Source: Cunninghamia lanceolata
Lineage: Eukaryota > Streptophyta > Pinopsida > Cupressales > Cupressaceae
Direction of reading: 5' to 3'
DNA length: 64,000 nucleotides
Assembly: GCA_027924645.1 (NCBI GenBank)
Contig: BSBN01000252.1
Span: forward strand, 5,890,001 to 5,954,000
Numbering within the stretch: the stretch's first letter is position 1; every line of letters begins with the position of its first letter. A model generated the notes under the pieces. The model was given only the letters and a program-made list of their open reading frames with translations, searched no databases and had not been told where the DNA came from. Positions 33,592-45,250 of this stretch are shown here, piece after piece. The position numbers were made by a program, and so were the translations under genes.

Positions 33592-35681
33592 TCCTCAGAG
33601 TATTCCAGAAAACCAAAAAAAAAACAACAAAAAAAACAAAAAAAACAAAAAAACAAAAAAATCCAAAAAAATCTGTCCTTTGGTGAAAACCTGGCAAACA
33701 AGTGCCTTGGATAAGTACCATAGTGAAAACCTGGCAAATAGGCGCTATGTGTAGAGTTAACATCCATCATCTATCGAGTCCTGTCCACTCCATGTCCAGT
33801 GCACAAAGCACGCCTTTCCATCTATCCATAATAAAACCATTGACTTTGTTTGCATTTCCATCTCTCTATCTAGTATAGCTTGGAAATTTGTCAATGTCCC
33901 TCGTCGTCATCCCACATCTTGGTCTGTGTCAACAGTTTGCACTGTTTGGTCCTAGGTCACAGCTTTCTCGGTCTTCTTCGTCAGTCATCCATGCAAATTC
34001 CTCTACCGGAATGGGGGCAACTCTTTCCTTAACTTAGGTCTATGGGAGGTTCCATGTTCGTGGTTTGCAACACGCTCTTCTATCGTTCTCCTTTCTGCAG
34101 ATAACACCCTTTAATGAACACATCGCTCCTACGATAAGATTGTTATCTTCTCAACGCCTTTCCCACATCATCACACTAACCAGAACTACATATTATCATC
34201 ATTTCAATCTTAAGGTACCTTGATCCCATGGATATGGGTATGTAGGCAGTTTGGAATATGAACGAAGTATCCAGTACTCAGGTACATAAGATCCCCTCCT
34301 TTCACCTTGACCCATTCATCACTCTATCCAGAACTACATATTATCATCTTTCATCTTTCCTCATAATGTGCCTTGATCCCATGGATATAGGGTATGTAGG
34401 CAGTCTGGAATACGAAGGATGTATCCAGTACTCAGGCACATACGATTCATCATTCTCCACCCGTTTCAATCCATCAAACACTGTCACCTTTCTAGTCTTC
34501 CATTTTTCAAAATCCATTCACCTCGACTTGACTAACTCAAGTAGCAAGCTAGCACGTCCTTTCAAAGCAAAGGTCCTTAACAAACCTAAAGCAAAGCAGC
34601 TTCCTTCCAGAGTCATCTACTGTCCTGCATATCGCTTGCCAACATCAGCTAGTTACCGCTTAACTAAAGCCCTACATCAACAAGCTTATCTTCTGCACAG
34701 TATTCCATTGTCGAGACCAACACACGTGTCTCCTACGACATGTGGCATTTCCCGTAGCAAGATATTATCTTTTTAGGTAGATAGCACCCTTTAACGGACA
34801 CAGAGTTCCTACGATAAGGCTGTTATCTTTCCTATCCAATCTATCCTGAGCAACTTCTTTGGCAAGAGAATGTGTTGGCTGTATGTTTACTTTGTAAGTC
34901 AGTTAATTTGCTTTTTGGTTTATCTTTTGTTCCTTTTCCATTACCTATTCAAGGCTACCTTGATTTGTCTATAATCTTGGTATGTTACGATGCAGTATGG
35001 ATTGGGAGCATAGTCATTGCTTTTTTTGTATGCCGTGTTTGAGGAATGATCTTTAGTATCTTTCTTAGCAGTATATTTATCTTGTGTGTGTTATGACTTA
35101 GCATCTTACATATTAATACTCTTCTTGCATTCACATGTATTGAAGTGTATTTTATGTTCAAGACTATGGCTTATTCACATGTTCCAACAAGGTTATATTA
35201 TGTCTAAAAGGATCTAAGTTCAATCCGCTTGCTTGCAGAGTCAACGTCCACACACTCGGATATTACTGCACCTTGGTCTTTTATACCTTGGTAGCAAACT
35301 ATCTATGTGCTATATCAAAAATAAGGATTGCTCTTTATAAACAAATGTGGAACCATTGCAACAAGCTCATCCATTTACACCATCCATTTTTCCATGGCCT
35401 TATATAGTTTTCCAACAAAGATCAATCAACAGTGTTTCTCTTATGTTCTTTTCTATCTCCACTTTCTTCTATTCAACCTCACCTATCTCCAACAAATCTT
35501 CTAGTCGAGCGTCAACATAGTTCTTCTATCGCTTCCCTATCTTTCCTCTCGAGGGGGCACCCTACGCCAGCTACGTTGGGGCAACTAGCTACACTGGGGC
35601 ATCAAAAATTGTATCATGTCTTAAACTATCGATTTCTTTGACGCAACACTATAAACTGCATTGTATCAAAGAGAGGCAAAA
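33592..35681 (+). other. Element A 3' untranslated region with duplicated modules
   Basis: After the pol stop come an A-rich run (33609-33672) and two GAAAACCTGGCAAA words (33684 and 33724). Further on, a block containing CCTTGATCCCATGGATAT and GTATGTAGGCAGT occurs twice (34181-34328 and 34329-34478). A word AGATARCACCCTTTAAYG with CTCCTACGATAAG occurs at about 34098-34152 and 34778-34832. The region ends CAAAGAGAGGCAAA before the 3' LTR, the PPT position. No credible gene is present. Confidence 0.7.
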
Positions 35682-36859
35682 TGTAGACACCCTAAAATGA
35701 CCGTGTCGTCGAATCACTTGCATTTCATAATCTGTCTAATCACTTGCATTTCATAATTTGTCTAATCACCTGCATTACAACGTTAATTAAATAATCTGAT
35801 TATTTAATTAATTTCATCAAATTCTTCCAAATCACATAATTTGGACATTAATTGAATAAATTCTCTTTATTCAATTAATTAAATCAAATTCCTCTATATT
35901 CTTCCACAATTAAATAATTGTAATTATTTAATTAGATCATTATCCTCTTTCCAAAAATCAAGTCCACATTAATTAAATATATCCCATTATTTAATTAATT
36001 CAACAAATTCCCTCTTGTCTACAATTAAATAATTCTTAAATTATTTAATTAAATCAAAATTATTCTTCCAAAATCATGCACAACAATTAAATAAATTTAT
36101 TTATTTAATTGCTTTCAAATCTTCTAAATTAAATAATTCCAATTATTTAATTATTTCTTCCAATAATATCTTCTCTAAATTTAAATAAATCAATTATTTA
36201 TTTAAATTGTTTTTTCTTCTAAATTTGAGTTATCTCTAAATATAACTCAAGCTTTCTTGCTCATGCAATTAAATATTTCTAAAATTTAATAAAGCAAAAT
36301 ATCTTCTTATTCTCATGCAAATCCCTTCTTCTTGTTTTAAATCACTTAACTGATCATTACATTCTGTTAATTGCTTTAACTCATTCTTCTATTCTTGATA
36401 ACTCCTCTCATGCAAAAGAAAGCAAGACACTTGGCTTCTTCTTATTCGTTGCACGTTCCTCAACTATTCTCCTCCATTGATTCTTCTGAATTATCTGGAC
36501 CGTTGATCGATCTTCATTGAAACCTATATAAACCCCCCTCATCTCCTTCATTGAGCCTCTCTCTTCGATCTTATTCTCGGGCATACTTAACAGCGCTTTG
36601 AGCATACATCGCATTGATTGAGCAACTTTACGATCTCTTAACATTGATCTCTTGAGTAGACTACTTGCTTGTTGCAGCTATGGTTTCACAACTTCATTGA
36701 GCAATCCACACATCTCCAAAGGGAACAAATACAAATTTTGGTAAGAGCTTTCATTTGTCTTTGATTTTATGATAATGGCTTTTACTTAGATTGGTTCGCT
36801 TTATGTGATTGGTTTTTGGTTTTATTAGTTTAGATTTAATCAATTTTTTCTCATACACA
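35682..36859 (+). mobile_element. Element A 3' LTR
   Basis: It starts TGTAGACACCCTAAAATGAC and ends CTCATACACA, with TATATAAA at 36525-36532. Relative to the other A LTRs it has a small local duplication near 35725-35765 (CACTTGCATTTCATAAT repeated). It is followed by the right target duplication ATCAG. Confidence 0.92.
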
Positions 36860-36864
36860 ATCAG
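36860..36864 (+). repeat. Right target-site duplication of element A (ATCAG)
   Basis: ATCAG follows the 3' LTR and equals 21276-21280. The Y integrase sequence resumes immediately. Confidence 0.88.
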
Positions 36865-37527
36865 AGCATAGGAAATATTCACCTTACCATCCCAAGCCAA
36901 TGGGCAAGTAGAGGTGAACTGGAGAATATTATGACAAGGATAGTAGCCATGAACATAAAGGATTGGGCTACTAGATTACCTGAAGCAGTTTGAGCTTACA
37001 ATAGCACTTGGAAATCCACAACCAAATTCTCACCATATGAATTGGTTTATGGAAAGAAACCCATCCTGTCTATAGAATTTGAACTGCAAACACTCAAAAC
37101 TTTATTAGATATCAGTCTACCATTTTCTATAGCACAACATAATAGGATTCTTTAGCTTAACGAGTTGGATGAAATTCGTATAGAGGCCATACAACAAACA
37201 GAACTTGTTCAATATCAAAGGAAGCAATGGCATGACCAGCACATCAAAAGGAGGACATTTCAGCAAGGTGATTGGGTTTTCCTATATGATTCTAAGTTCA
37301 AGGAGTTCAAAGGGAAGCTACAAACTCATTGGATGGGTCCTTATTAGATAAAGAAAGTTTTTGAGAACGAAACAATTTTGCTAGAACCCATTGATGGAAT
37401 CATAGATACATTCGTAGTGAATGCCCACAAAATTTGACTCTATAAAAGGCCATAAACTAAGGAAGAATTCATCAAAGATTTGTGCTTGATTACATGGGAC
37501 ACATCCTCTGTCACAGATTTGGACTAA
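36865..37527 (+). pseudogene. pol: Element Y integrase, C-terminal part
   Basis: The segment continues the core interrupted at 21280: the usual YHPQANGQVE region is at about 36880-36912 with a 1-base frame change, followed by DWATRLPEAV and KFSPYELVYGKKP. A TGA at 36991-36993 stands at an expected Trp codon, the one clear internal stop here that is not a Gln or Arg change. Stops at 37155, 37345, 37435 and 37453 fit Gln or Arg. The C-terminal FQQGDWVFLYDSKFKEF segment follows and the likely natural end is TAA at 37525-37527. Confidence 0.84.
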
Positions 37528-37700
37528 AAAAAATGAAAAAAAGGAAGGTTGAAAACCAAAAAATGGCGGCCTTCTTAAAAAAAAAGAGAAAGTTGAAAAC
37601 CAGCAAATGGTGGCCTTCTTAAAAAAAAGATGGAAAACTAGAAAATGGCTGTCTTTCTCAATCAAGGGACTTGAAAAACAGTAAAATGGTGGTTCCCTTC
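37528..37700 (+). repeat. A-rich tandem repeat with GAAAACC words after Y pol
   Basis: Four units of about 40 bp (starting near 37551, 37594, 37633 and 37673) share TTGAAAACCAGCAAATGGTG and GGCCTTCTTAAAAAAAA with variation. It sits immediately behind the pol stop, the same place as the GAAAACCTGGCAAA words of A. Confidence 0.8.
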
Positions 37701-37759
37701 TTCTTGCCAGATAGGAATAATCAAGCTACAGAGGTAATTAGGTCCCAAGAGTTACTAAA

Positions 37760-37890
37760 ACACATCTCTGTAACAAACTAGAGGCACCTCCAGCTCTTCA
37801 CAAACTAGGAGAACCTCTGGTGCTTCACAAACTTGGAGCACCTCTAGTGCTTCACAAACTAGGAGCACCTCTGGCACTCCACTAATAAAG
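37760..37890 (+). repeat. Minisatellite, about 33-bp unit
   Basis: Four units share CTTCACAAACTAGGAGCACC and TCTGGTG with few changes. It lies in the Y spacer between pol and the post-integrase ORF. Confidence 0.82.
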
Positions 37891-38660
37891 AGCCATTCTT
37901 AAATAGAATAAATAAGGAGGGGACCCACCTCTCCAAGTAATAAAGTGGAGATGTCACTTGATAGGTCAGCATGACTCATCCTCCACTTTATGATAAAAAC
38001 AAAGATGAAGTCAACATGCATATCATCAGTAGTCAAAAAAGCCATCACTTTCGCATGCACAATCCATCACTAATTGCTACACTGACGTCACTTGAGAACG
38101 TGGCATTCCTAGACCACTCAGCGGGAATAATTGCAGAATATGTGACGACAGGGATGCTGACGTCATTTCACATCCACGTAGGTGATGCTCACGTGCTAGG
38201 TCGCATCAAGTCTCATCAAGGCCATGGCGTTGCAGACAAGTACATCGGATCGTCATCATTAAGATTGATTCAGGTAATTCTCTTTAATTAACTTAGTTAT
38301 AACTATCTTATCAATTCTATTTTTGGGTGCCATTATCATGCCACATCTCCCTGCCATTATTTCCCTTTTCACCTCATGCATGCTGCCATATTTGCCACAT
38401 TGTCGACCTGCCTACAGAGTGTCCCATCACTTTCCTGCAATTATGAGTGCATAAACACACTAAACCACTCTCAAGCTCCTTTTCCATAATCTAAGCAGTA
38501 AAACAAAATGACATATCAACCTTCACTCAAGATTGCAGATTGCTCTAAAAATCTTTGAGTGTAAAATTCAAGTCTGTTGACAGTCCTCTGGAGTGAAAAG
38601 AGAAAAAATAGACTACAGAGAGCAGAATTTTAGCTACAGGAGGTGGAATAGGACAGAGAG
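37891..38660 (+). other. Element Y spacer before the post-integrase ORF
   Basis: No gene is seen. TTTTAGCTACAG/G at 38629-38640 is a splice-acceptor-like site about 20 bases before the next ATG, paralleling the site before the X ORF. An open frame of 106 codons at 37971-38291 shows no recognisable domain and is not called. Confidence 0.5.
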
Positions 38661-41600
38661 ATGGGGGTCAAGAAGAAATCAGAGCCAGAGAATATGTCAG
38701 GCTTGCTGAAGGATGAAGCTATGGCAGACATTCTAAGGAATATAGGGTGGTTAGAGTTCCTAGAGAAATTTGAAGGTTTTCAGAAGGATATTATTGATGA
38801 ATTCCTATGTAATCTGAGAGATAATAAAACCATTGTGAGAGGGGTTCAGGTCAATATCTCCACCACCATCATCAGTCATATCTTCAGATTACCAGAACAA
38901 GGTGAGAGGTTTTACCATTTGAAAACCCTATATGCTGATTTAATTAAAAATTTCTCTAGAGATGGTGAACCTGCAATACAAAAATGTAATTGTTAGGTCT
39001 TCACTTCCAAACCCATGACAGTTCATAGCATTATGGTTGATGAAATACTTTACATGTGATGGCCAATTTTCAATAGTTTTATGACCAATAATGAAAATGT
39101 TAATATTTTTGAGGCATGGAAATGCTCACCCAGAATTTAGCATAAACATTCCAAACTTTCTGTACTCTGCAATAAAAGCATCTGCAGACAATTTTCAACA
39201 AGGGAAAGGTCCTATGAAACACCATGGCCTCATTTTTTTGATTGTGAAACATCATTTTATGTCTCAAGTTGATGGAGAGGCATTATGGTAGACATTTTTA
39301 AATAATAAACCATAGGGAACACTAGAGAGGGCACAGAGAATGGAAGATGCTTCCTCTACCCATTAGGAAGAGGAGGCAGAGTCTTCAACTTCCTCTCCAA
39401 CTACTGGGAGAGGTAAAGGTCAAAATCCCTCAATAGAGGCAACTTCAGCTGTTGCCCCTGTTTCTAGTAGAAAGAGGAAAGGAAAGGAAGTTGTGGAACT
39501 TGTTATAGAACAAACCCCATATTTGACTCGCTCAGCAAGGTGGAAGATGACCTTGGCTAAGGAGTCTACTCCAGTTAAACAAATAGGGGAAACAATTGTC
39601 ATAGAGCAGACCTCCACCCAGACTTCTGACCCCAAGAAGCAAAAGAAGACAAGGCACCCAAGGTAAGGTGAGGGGAGCCGCTGGGCAGAGTCGCGGGGAC
39701 ACCTCTGAGTTATCAAAAAAAAATAAAAATAAGACAAGGCAAGGTCAGAAAATAAAAACAACTTCAAAGAAAACTAATTCCACAATACACTACTGGGTTG
39801 AGGAAGCATCTCATGATTCAGATGAAATTCCTCTAGTGAGAAAGAAGAAACAAAGAGAAGTTTCCCCAGAGCCATCTGGTCATCTAGGTTCCCATAGTCC
39901 AACTTCACAACATTCCCCTACTCTGGAGATAGAATAGAGAGACACTTTTACTATTTCTGTAGACTCTGAGGATAATATGACTGCTATAGAGGCACCTACA
40001 CCACCTATACTATGGAGAAGCAAGAGAAAGAGGCAACTCACCCAAGCTGAAAAAGATACTGCTCTCCTGGCCGAAGTTCTCTTGGGTTTCATAACTTCTG
40101 AAGATAAGGCTGGGCCTTCATTAGTACCAATAATTGCAGAGAGAAACCAAGAGGAAGCTCAGGACAAGGAGATTGCAGGGGAAGTTGAAACAAGGCAAGT
40201 GGATGTAGCTGGCAGTGAAGAGCAAAAAGCTGTGGAAAACCCTAAGGAGGAAGAGACTGAAACAAGGACTTATTCTCACCCCTCTGATCAGGAGGATATT
40301 GAGATTTCAATGGAACAACAGATGTTAGAGGAAATAGATAATCTAAAGAGATTATTATGGGGAAAGAACCTAATTATTACTAACCTCAAGAAGGTCATGA
40401 GAGAAAAAGAAATGGAACAAAAATAGGTGATTGAAGGACTGCAAGCAGAGCTCCAGAATAAATAGAAAATAATTCAGGAGAGAGGCAGAATTGAGAGAAA
40501 AAGAAATAGAGGCAGCCCAAAGCATTAAGGAAAAGGAGGCAGAGGCAACCCAAAGCATCAAAGAAAAGGAGGCAGAGGTAGCACAAAATATCTCTGACCT
40601 TACAAAGGCTCGAGACAATAGTCTCACAATAATTGTAGCACTTGTTGAGAAAGTACAAAGCCAAGCCAGACAATTAACATGGGCCAACAATAAGATAGAT
40701 GATCAAGAAGAGTACATTCAAGAGTTGATTGGTCCAGGGGCAACCATGGAACAGGGAGTGCAAAAAAATCCATACTTAGGCCCAATTCCAATAGATATTC
40801 TTAAAGCCCCGTTCCATTGGGAAAGAAGATGCAGGGAATATGAGGCTTCTAAACCTATGCTGCAATTACAAAGGGTAGTAACTGCCATGTCAAAAAGAGT
40901 ACAAACCTTGGAAGAAAAGGTCCTTTAGGTAGCTTCTATTTCTTCTGAGATCCTATCTTGCAAACCTCCAAGTGGAAGTTATGCTCTATTTCTACAAGAA
41001 AGAGTCCTATAGAGAAAAATGTCTTTGGTTCTGTCTGATTTGACTGAGGATACAAAGAGAGGGATAGGGTTCATGGAGGCATACATGAGAAGTTCTGACG
41101 AGGATAAAGATTTTCTGTGTGAGTTATATTTGCATGGTTTCTACATTGATGATATTACCTTCATTATCAACTATTTTGTAGGAGAATGTCAACTCAGGGC
41201 ATTCATGTCACTGATGAGAAATCATCAGATTTGGAATGAAAGGATGGAGGCTTATCTAAAGAAGGATGCAAAAAACAAGCCTTTTTATCAGAAAAGAATG
41301 TCCAAATCCCAATGCTTTTAAGATCTAGTTCAGGGCATACATTTATCACCCAGATAGTAAGACCAAGAGTTTTCCTTTATATCTAAAACATCTATAGGAA
41401 TGCTCCATTGATTTTGGTCTCCTCACGAACAATTTATCTAATCAAATGCTTCCTGTGGCAAAAAAAAGGTGGAACACTTTAACTACAGAACAAAAGATGA
41501 GGGAAGTGGTGTCCCCTACCAACTTCAGGTTGTTTATAAGGAAGGCTAGGTTAGTGTCCAAAATGATAGATAAATACCAACAGGAGTGGATAGGTGGCTG

Positions 41601-41823
41601 TTTTAGACCTCCTCTCATCATTGAGTGACTACCTATCTAGGCTGAACAAATGGAAGATGATAAATTACAGGAATGGATGAAGCAGGTTGATCAGTTCAGA
41701 GGAAATGGTAATATAGACCGCACCACTTGGACTACTTATGCAAAGGACTACAACTTGACTGATATAATATTCCACCTGAATAAGTCTAGATTGTGAAAAG
41801 TAGGAGGACCTGCTAACCTTTAA
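38661..41823 (+). pseudogene. Element Y post-integrase ORF, unknown function
   Basis: It starts at ATG 38661 (MGVKKKSEPENMSG). The N-terminal domain (WLEFLEKFEGFQKDIIDEFL, then VRGVQVNISTTIISHIFRLP, and later YSAIKASADNFQQGKGP) resembles the putative plant transposon protein domain common in Athila-type elements. A Ser/Thr/Glu/Lys-rich middle (39300-40300) and a coiled-coil region with the repeated word IKEKEAE (40500-40600) follow, then a C-terminal globular part to TAA at 41821-41823. Frame changes lie near 39110, 39670, 40430-40490 and 41330; stops at 38994, 39289 and 40426 largely fit Gln. No signal peptide or membrane anchor is evident. The architecture parallels the X ORF. Confidence 0.74.
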
Positions 41824-41837
41824 GTACAGGGGGATAA

Positions 41838-43150
41838 TGAGTGCCAGGTAGCACCCATGAAATACACCTTTTTACCCCTCTTTTTCCTTCCTTCGTCTTC
41901 CATTATCTTGATGACTGCACCAAAATAGATTAACAAGATTGTTCTAATTATGATTCATAAGAGATGAATTACTTAAAATCATGATTTATGGTTGAGGGAC
42001 TAATGTGCACTGAATTAATGAAAATATGTAGAAATTATCTCTTTTTGAATCTATAGGTGCAGATTTTTGGGCAAAGACAATTTTGGTCATCTCCGGAGGT
42101 GGTCCTAATAATCTTCAGAGTTGACATATGGATATTGCACCAGTCTCCAATATTTTCCAATATGATTGGAGAGATTTTGAGATAAAGGGGGAGAATCATC
42201 TCCGGAGCTGGACTGAAGTCAAAAGCATATCTCTAGAGTTGAACAGAAGGTCATAAAGCATATCTCTGGAGCTGCAGACAGAAGCACACACCTCCAGAGT
42301 CTTCTTAACACAGATGCAGATTTCCAGCACTACTGCCAGTCAACACTTCCAGTGGTAATTGGGGTGCTCCAGATATTACTCAATCAACACTCGAGTAATC
42401 AGATGAAGACCATAGTTAACTGCTAAAAGTTTTTTCTTTTTGATTTTGCATGAGTTCTTGATAAACTGATTAAGTACCTATATTTCAGGGCCTCATTGCC
42501 CAATTGTATTTGAAACTAAGACTTAGGTTTAGTGAGACTGCTGTTCCACTAAATCTATTTTAATTGCATGACTTTTTATGTTATAGTTAAACAACTAGTA
42601 GAATAAGAGATTGGTACTATCTCATAGATGAACTAGTAGTTAGGGTAAGTGATATCTCATCACTAGATTAGATATAAACTTACAAAGTAGCAGTAGAAAT
42701 ATATATCAGATGAATTATTATTATTGTGATCTCATTTTGATATAGATACTTTCCTAAATACAAATATGGAATTGGACTGAAAGCGAATTGTGATATTATC
42801 TTCTTGTGCTGATTCATTGCTTTCGTCTTCAGCCCTAAGGGTGTGGAGCAAGGGCCCACTCTCCACCACCAAGGTAGAAGGCTAGTATTGTTGTTTATTA
42901 TTTTATTTTAGATTTTGTTGTTTGCTATTCTGTTTCAAATACTATTTAGAAAGATAGTTACTATTTTCTCATAAATGAATGTATGTTTTAATTGAATGGA
43001 ATAGTATAGATCTACATTAGCAATTCATTATTTTAGCTTTGTTTTCAATAGTCCTAGAATTCATTTTCATAGCAGATAGATCAGTAGCAGTAGTTTCTTC
43101 AAACAGTAGAGATCATTATAATTAGTTAAATGAACTGGCAATTATAGGAT
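41838..43150 (+). mobile_element. Probable 3' LTR of element Y (end not defined)
   Basis: A purine tract (ACAGGGGGATAA) follows the ORF stop and TGAGTGCCAGG begins at 41838. The 5' LTR is not in the window, so the LTR cannot be proved by repetition and the right edge is a guess. It contains three to four imperfect units with ATCTCYGGAGCTG (42090-42300). No ORF is seen. Confidence 0.45.
42090..42305 (+). repeat. Short repeats with CTCCGGAG-type palindromes
   Basis: CATCTCCGGAG or ATCTCTRGAG recurs about every 33-50 bases, followed by TTGAACAGAAG or CTGGACTGAAG words and AAAGCAT. It lies in the probable Y LTR. Confidence 0.6.
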
Positions 43151-43511
43151 TTCTAATTGTAGACAGCTAAGGACATAGCCTTAGATTTGACACATGAAAT
43201 ATGATTAAATGCTAAGGTACAATGACCCTTGTCAATTTTCCTACTAAACACTTGGATCCAATGGCCTTATCAATCCATTGGGAATATAGTCAAAAGGGGA
43301 TTGCAATAACTGGAATAGGGGTTGGTTAGACCAACATAAAACTATACATGCCTCTAGAAAACACAAGTACACAAAAGACACACAAAACAAACAAGTCAAG
43401 CAACCTCCTAATGAGGATTCCACCTGTGCAAGAGCACTTATTGAAGGGAAACCTAAAACATAAATAAAACCTCTTCTAATTATTTACAAGAATCCCAAAA
43501 CCAAACTTAAA
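43151..43511. other. Unassigned sequence between Y and W
   Basis: No ORF and no recognisable repeat. It includes the junction between the + strand Y tail and the minus-strand W pol end; the break point could not be placed. Confidence 0.4.
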
Positions 43512-44740
43512 AGTATGGTTTGAGATGAATCCCATTAACTGGGATTGGAAGGGTCTTGCCACTTAGCTTGGAGAGTTGAAATGCATTGGCCTATTTGTAG
43601 TTGATAATAATGTAGGGGTCACTCCATATGGAATCAAACTTTGAATGTTTCCCAGCTTTAGCTCTATCTTCATCCCACTTCAACACAATGTCTCCCTCAT
43701 TGAACGTTCTGTCAGTTGATTTTCTATCTAATGTTCTCTTGACCTGATCTTGGTGGGCCTCAAGAGTCTTCATGGTAGCATCCCTCTTATCCTCTAGCTC
43801 CATCAGTTCAACACATCTCACTGTCATGGCATCATCTTCCAACAGTTCTAACTACTATGCAAGCTCAAGGGAAGACAACTCCAGTGATAATGGATGTTTT
43901 GCTTCCCTTCCATAAACAAGCATGCAGGGTGAATTGTCAATGGCCCTCTTGGGAGTGATTCTATCAACCTAGAGAGCTACTTTCAACTTGGAATACTAAG
44001 TCCTTTAGTTATCTTCCATTATTCTTTTGATGATTCTGATCAGGTTTTTATTTGTGGATTTAGCTAGGTCCTTCCCTTGAGGGTAGTAGTTGGAAGATGT
44101 CTTCAAGTAAATTCCACATTTAATTACCCATTCACTAATTTTTATGCCTACAAAGGCCTTAGGATTATCAAAAATTATAGTGAATGGGACACCAAATTGT
44201 AACTATACCTTCAATAAAATCCAAAATAGAGACCTTTGTGGCATCCTTCAAAGCAACTGCCTCTATCCACCTTGTGAAATAATCAGTGGTTGTTAAAATC
44301 CACTTGTGGCTAGCACTGGATGGTGGATTAATCATTCCAATGAAGTCTAAACCCCATTGGGCAAATGGCTAATCAGTCTAGATGGGATGGAGGGGAAGGG
44401 CTACCAACCTCTATTTTCCTGCAAATAAGGCACATTCCTTGCAGCTCCTTACCCATCTATGGGTATCTCTGAACAAATTAGGTTGGTAATAACTTGCCCT
44501 CATGATTTTACCAACAGTTGTTTTTGGTGAAAAATGGCCACTTGCAGGGCCATTGTGGAATTCTTCCAACACCCTGATAGTGTGATTTTGCTCTATGCAT
44601 CTTAAAAGAACTCCAGTGATGTCTGTCTTAAACAAGGCACCACTAATAATAACATAGGGGATGGCTTGCAGTTTGAAATACCTTCTTTTGGCTTGATCCA
44701 GGCCATCTGGGCATTTACCTGATTGTAGAAAGGAAGCCAT
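43512..44740 (-). pseudogene. pol: Element W integrase, decayed
   Basis: Read on the minus strand from 44740: the zinc domain (EEFHNGPASGHFSPKTT...CKECALF), then a catalytic core broken by frame changes (about 43850-44400), and a C-terminal segment (FNEGDIVLKWDEDRAKAGKHSKFD) ending NGIHLKPYF near 43512. The end matches that of X (NGQHLKHYFQA), so W and X are one lineage. No downstream W spacer, ORF or 3' LTR was found to the left; W appears truncated there. Confidence 0.8.
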
Positions 44741-45250
44741 GTCATGATACCAGTCAATTCGAGTGTGAAATTTAGTTCGCTGGACTTGTTCAAGGGCTTA
44801 CACTGTGTCATTTCCAACTCCAATTTCTATTGCCACCTCACATAGTCCTTTACCCCTTACCAACTTGGTGATGTTGATATTCATGTCATACTCCATGACT
44901 TTTGTGATCCACCCAGCTCTCTTCTCGCTAACATCTCTGCTCAAAAGAAACCCTTTCACACCAGGATGGTTCACCATCAATTGTATCTTGCTGTTTGAAA
45001 GCATGTGCCTAAATTTTTAAGAGCTTTCACCATAGCAAACACTTTCTTTTCAACAAAATCATAATTAAGCTCATAATATTTCAAAGGTTGATTAAAAAAA
45101 GCAATTGGCTACTCCAATTTTTCTTCATTATGTTGTGTTCGAACTACTAAAATACACTCCTTGCCTCCAAAAATATAAAGGATAAAATCCTTTTCATAGT
45201 TAGGGTTTACCAACATAGGAGCTTGTATAATGGCCTGTTTGACAATTCCA
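44741..45250 (-). pseudogene. pol: Element W RNase H, decayed
   Basis: The retroelement RNase H lies between RT and integrase. Recognisable parts are VVRTQHNEEK, HMLSNSKIQLMVNHPGVKGF and EKRAGWITKVMEYDMNI on the minus strand, in two frames, so at least one frame change near 45005. This is the ordinary RNase H; the archaeal-type copy lies upstream of RT. Confidence 0.72.

Noticed and set aside
34258..34776. ORF of 172 codons in the A 3' region and the similar 63759-63989 ORF in V
   Set aside because: The shared peptide MDIGYVGSLEYEG comes from a repeated non-coding module; the rest of the two frames does not match.
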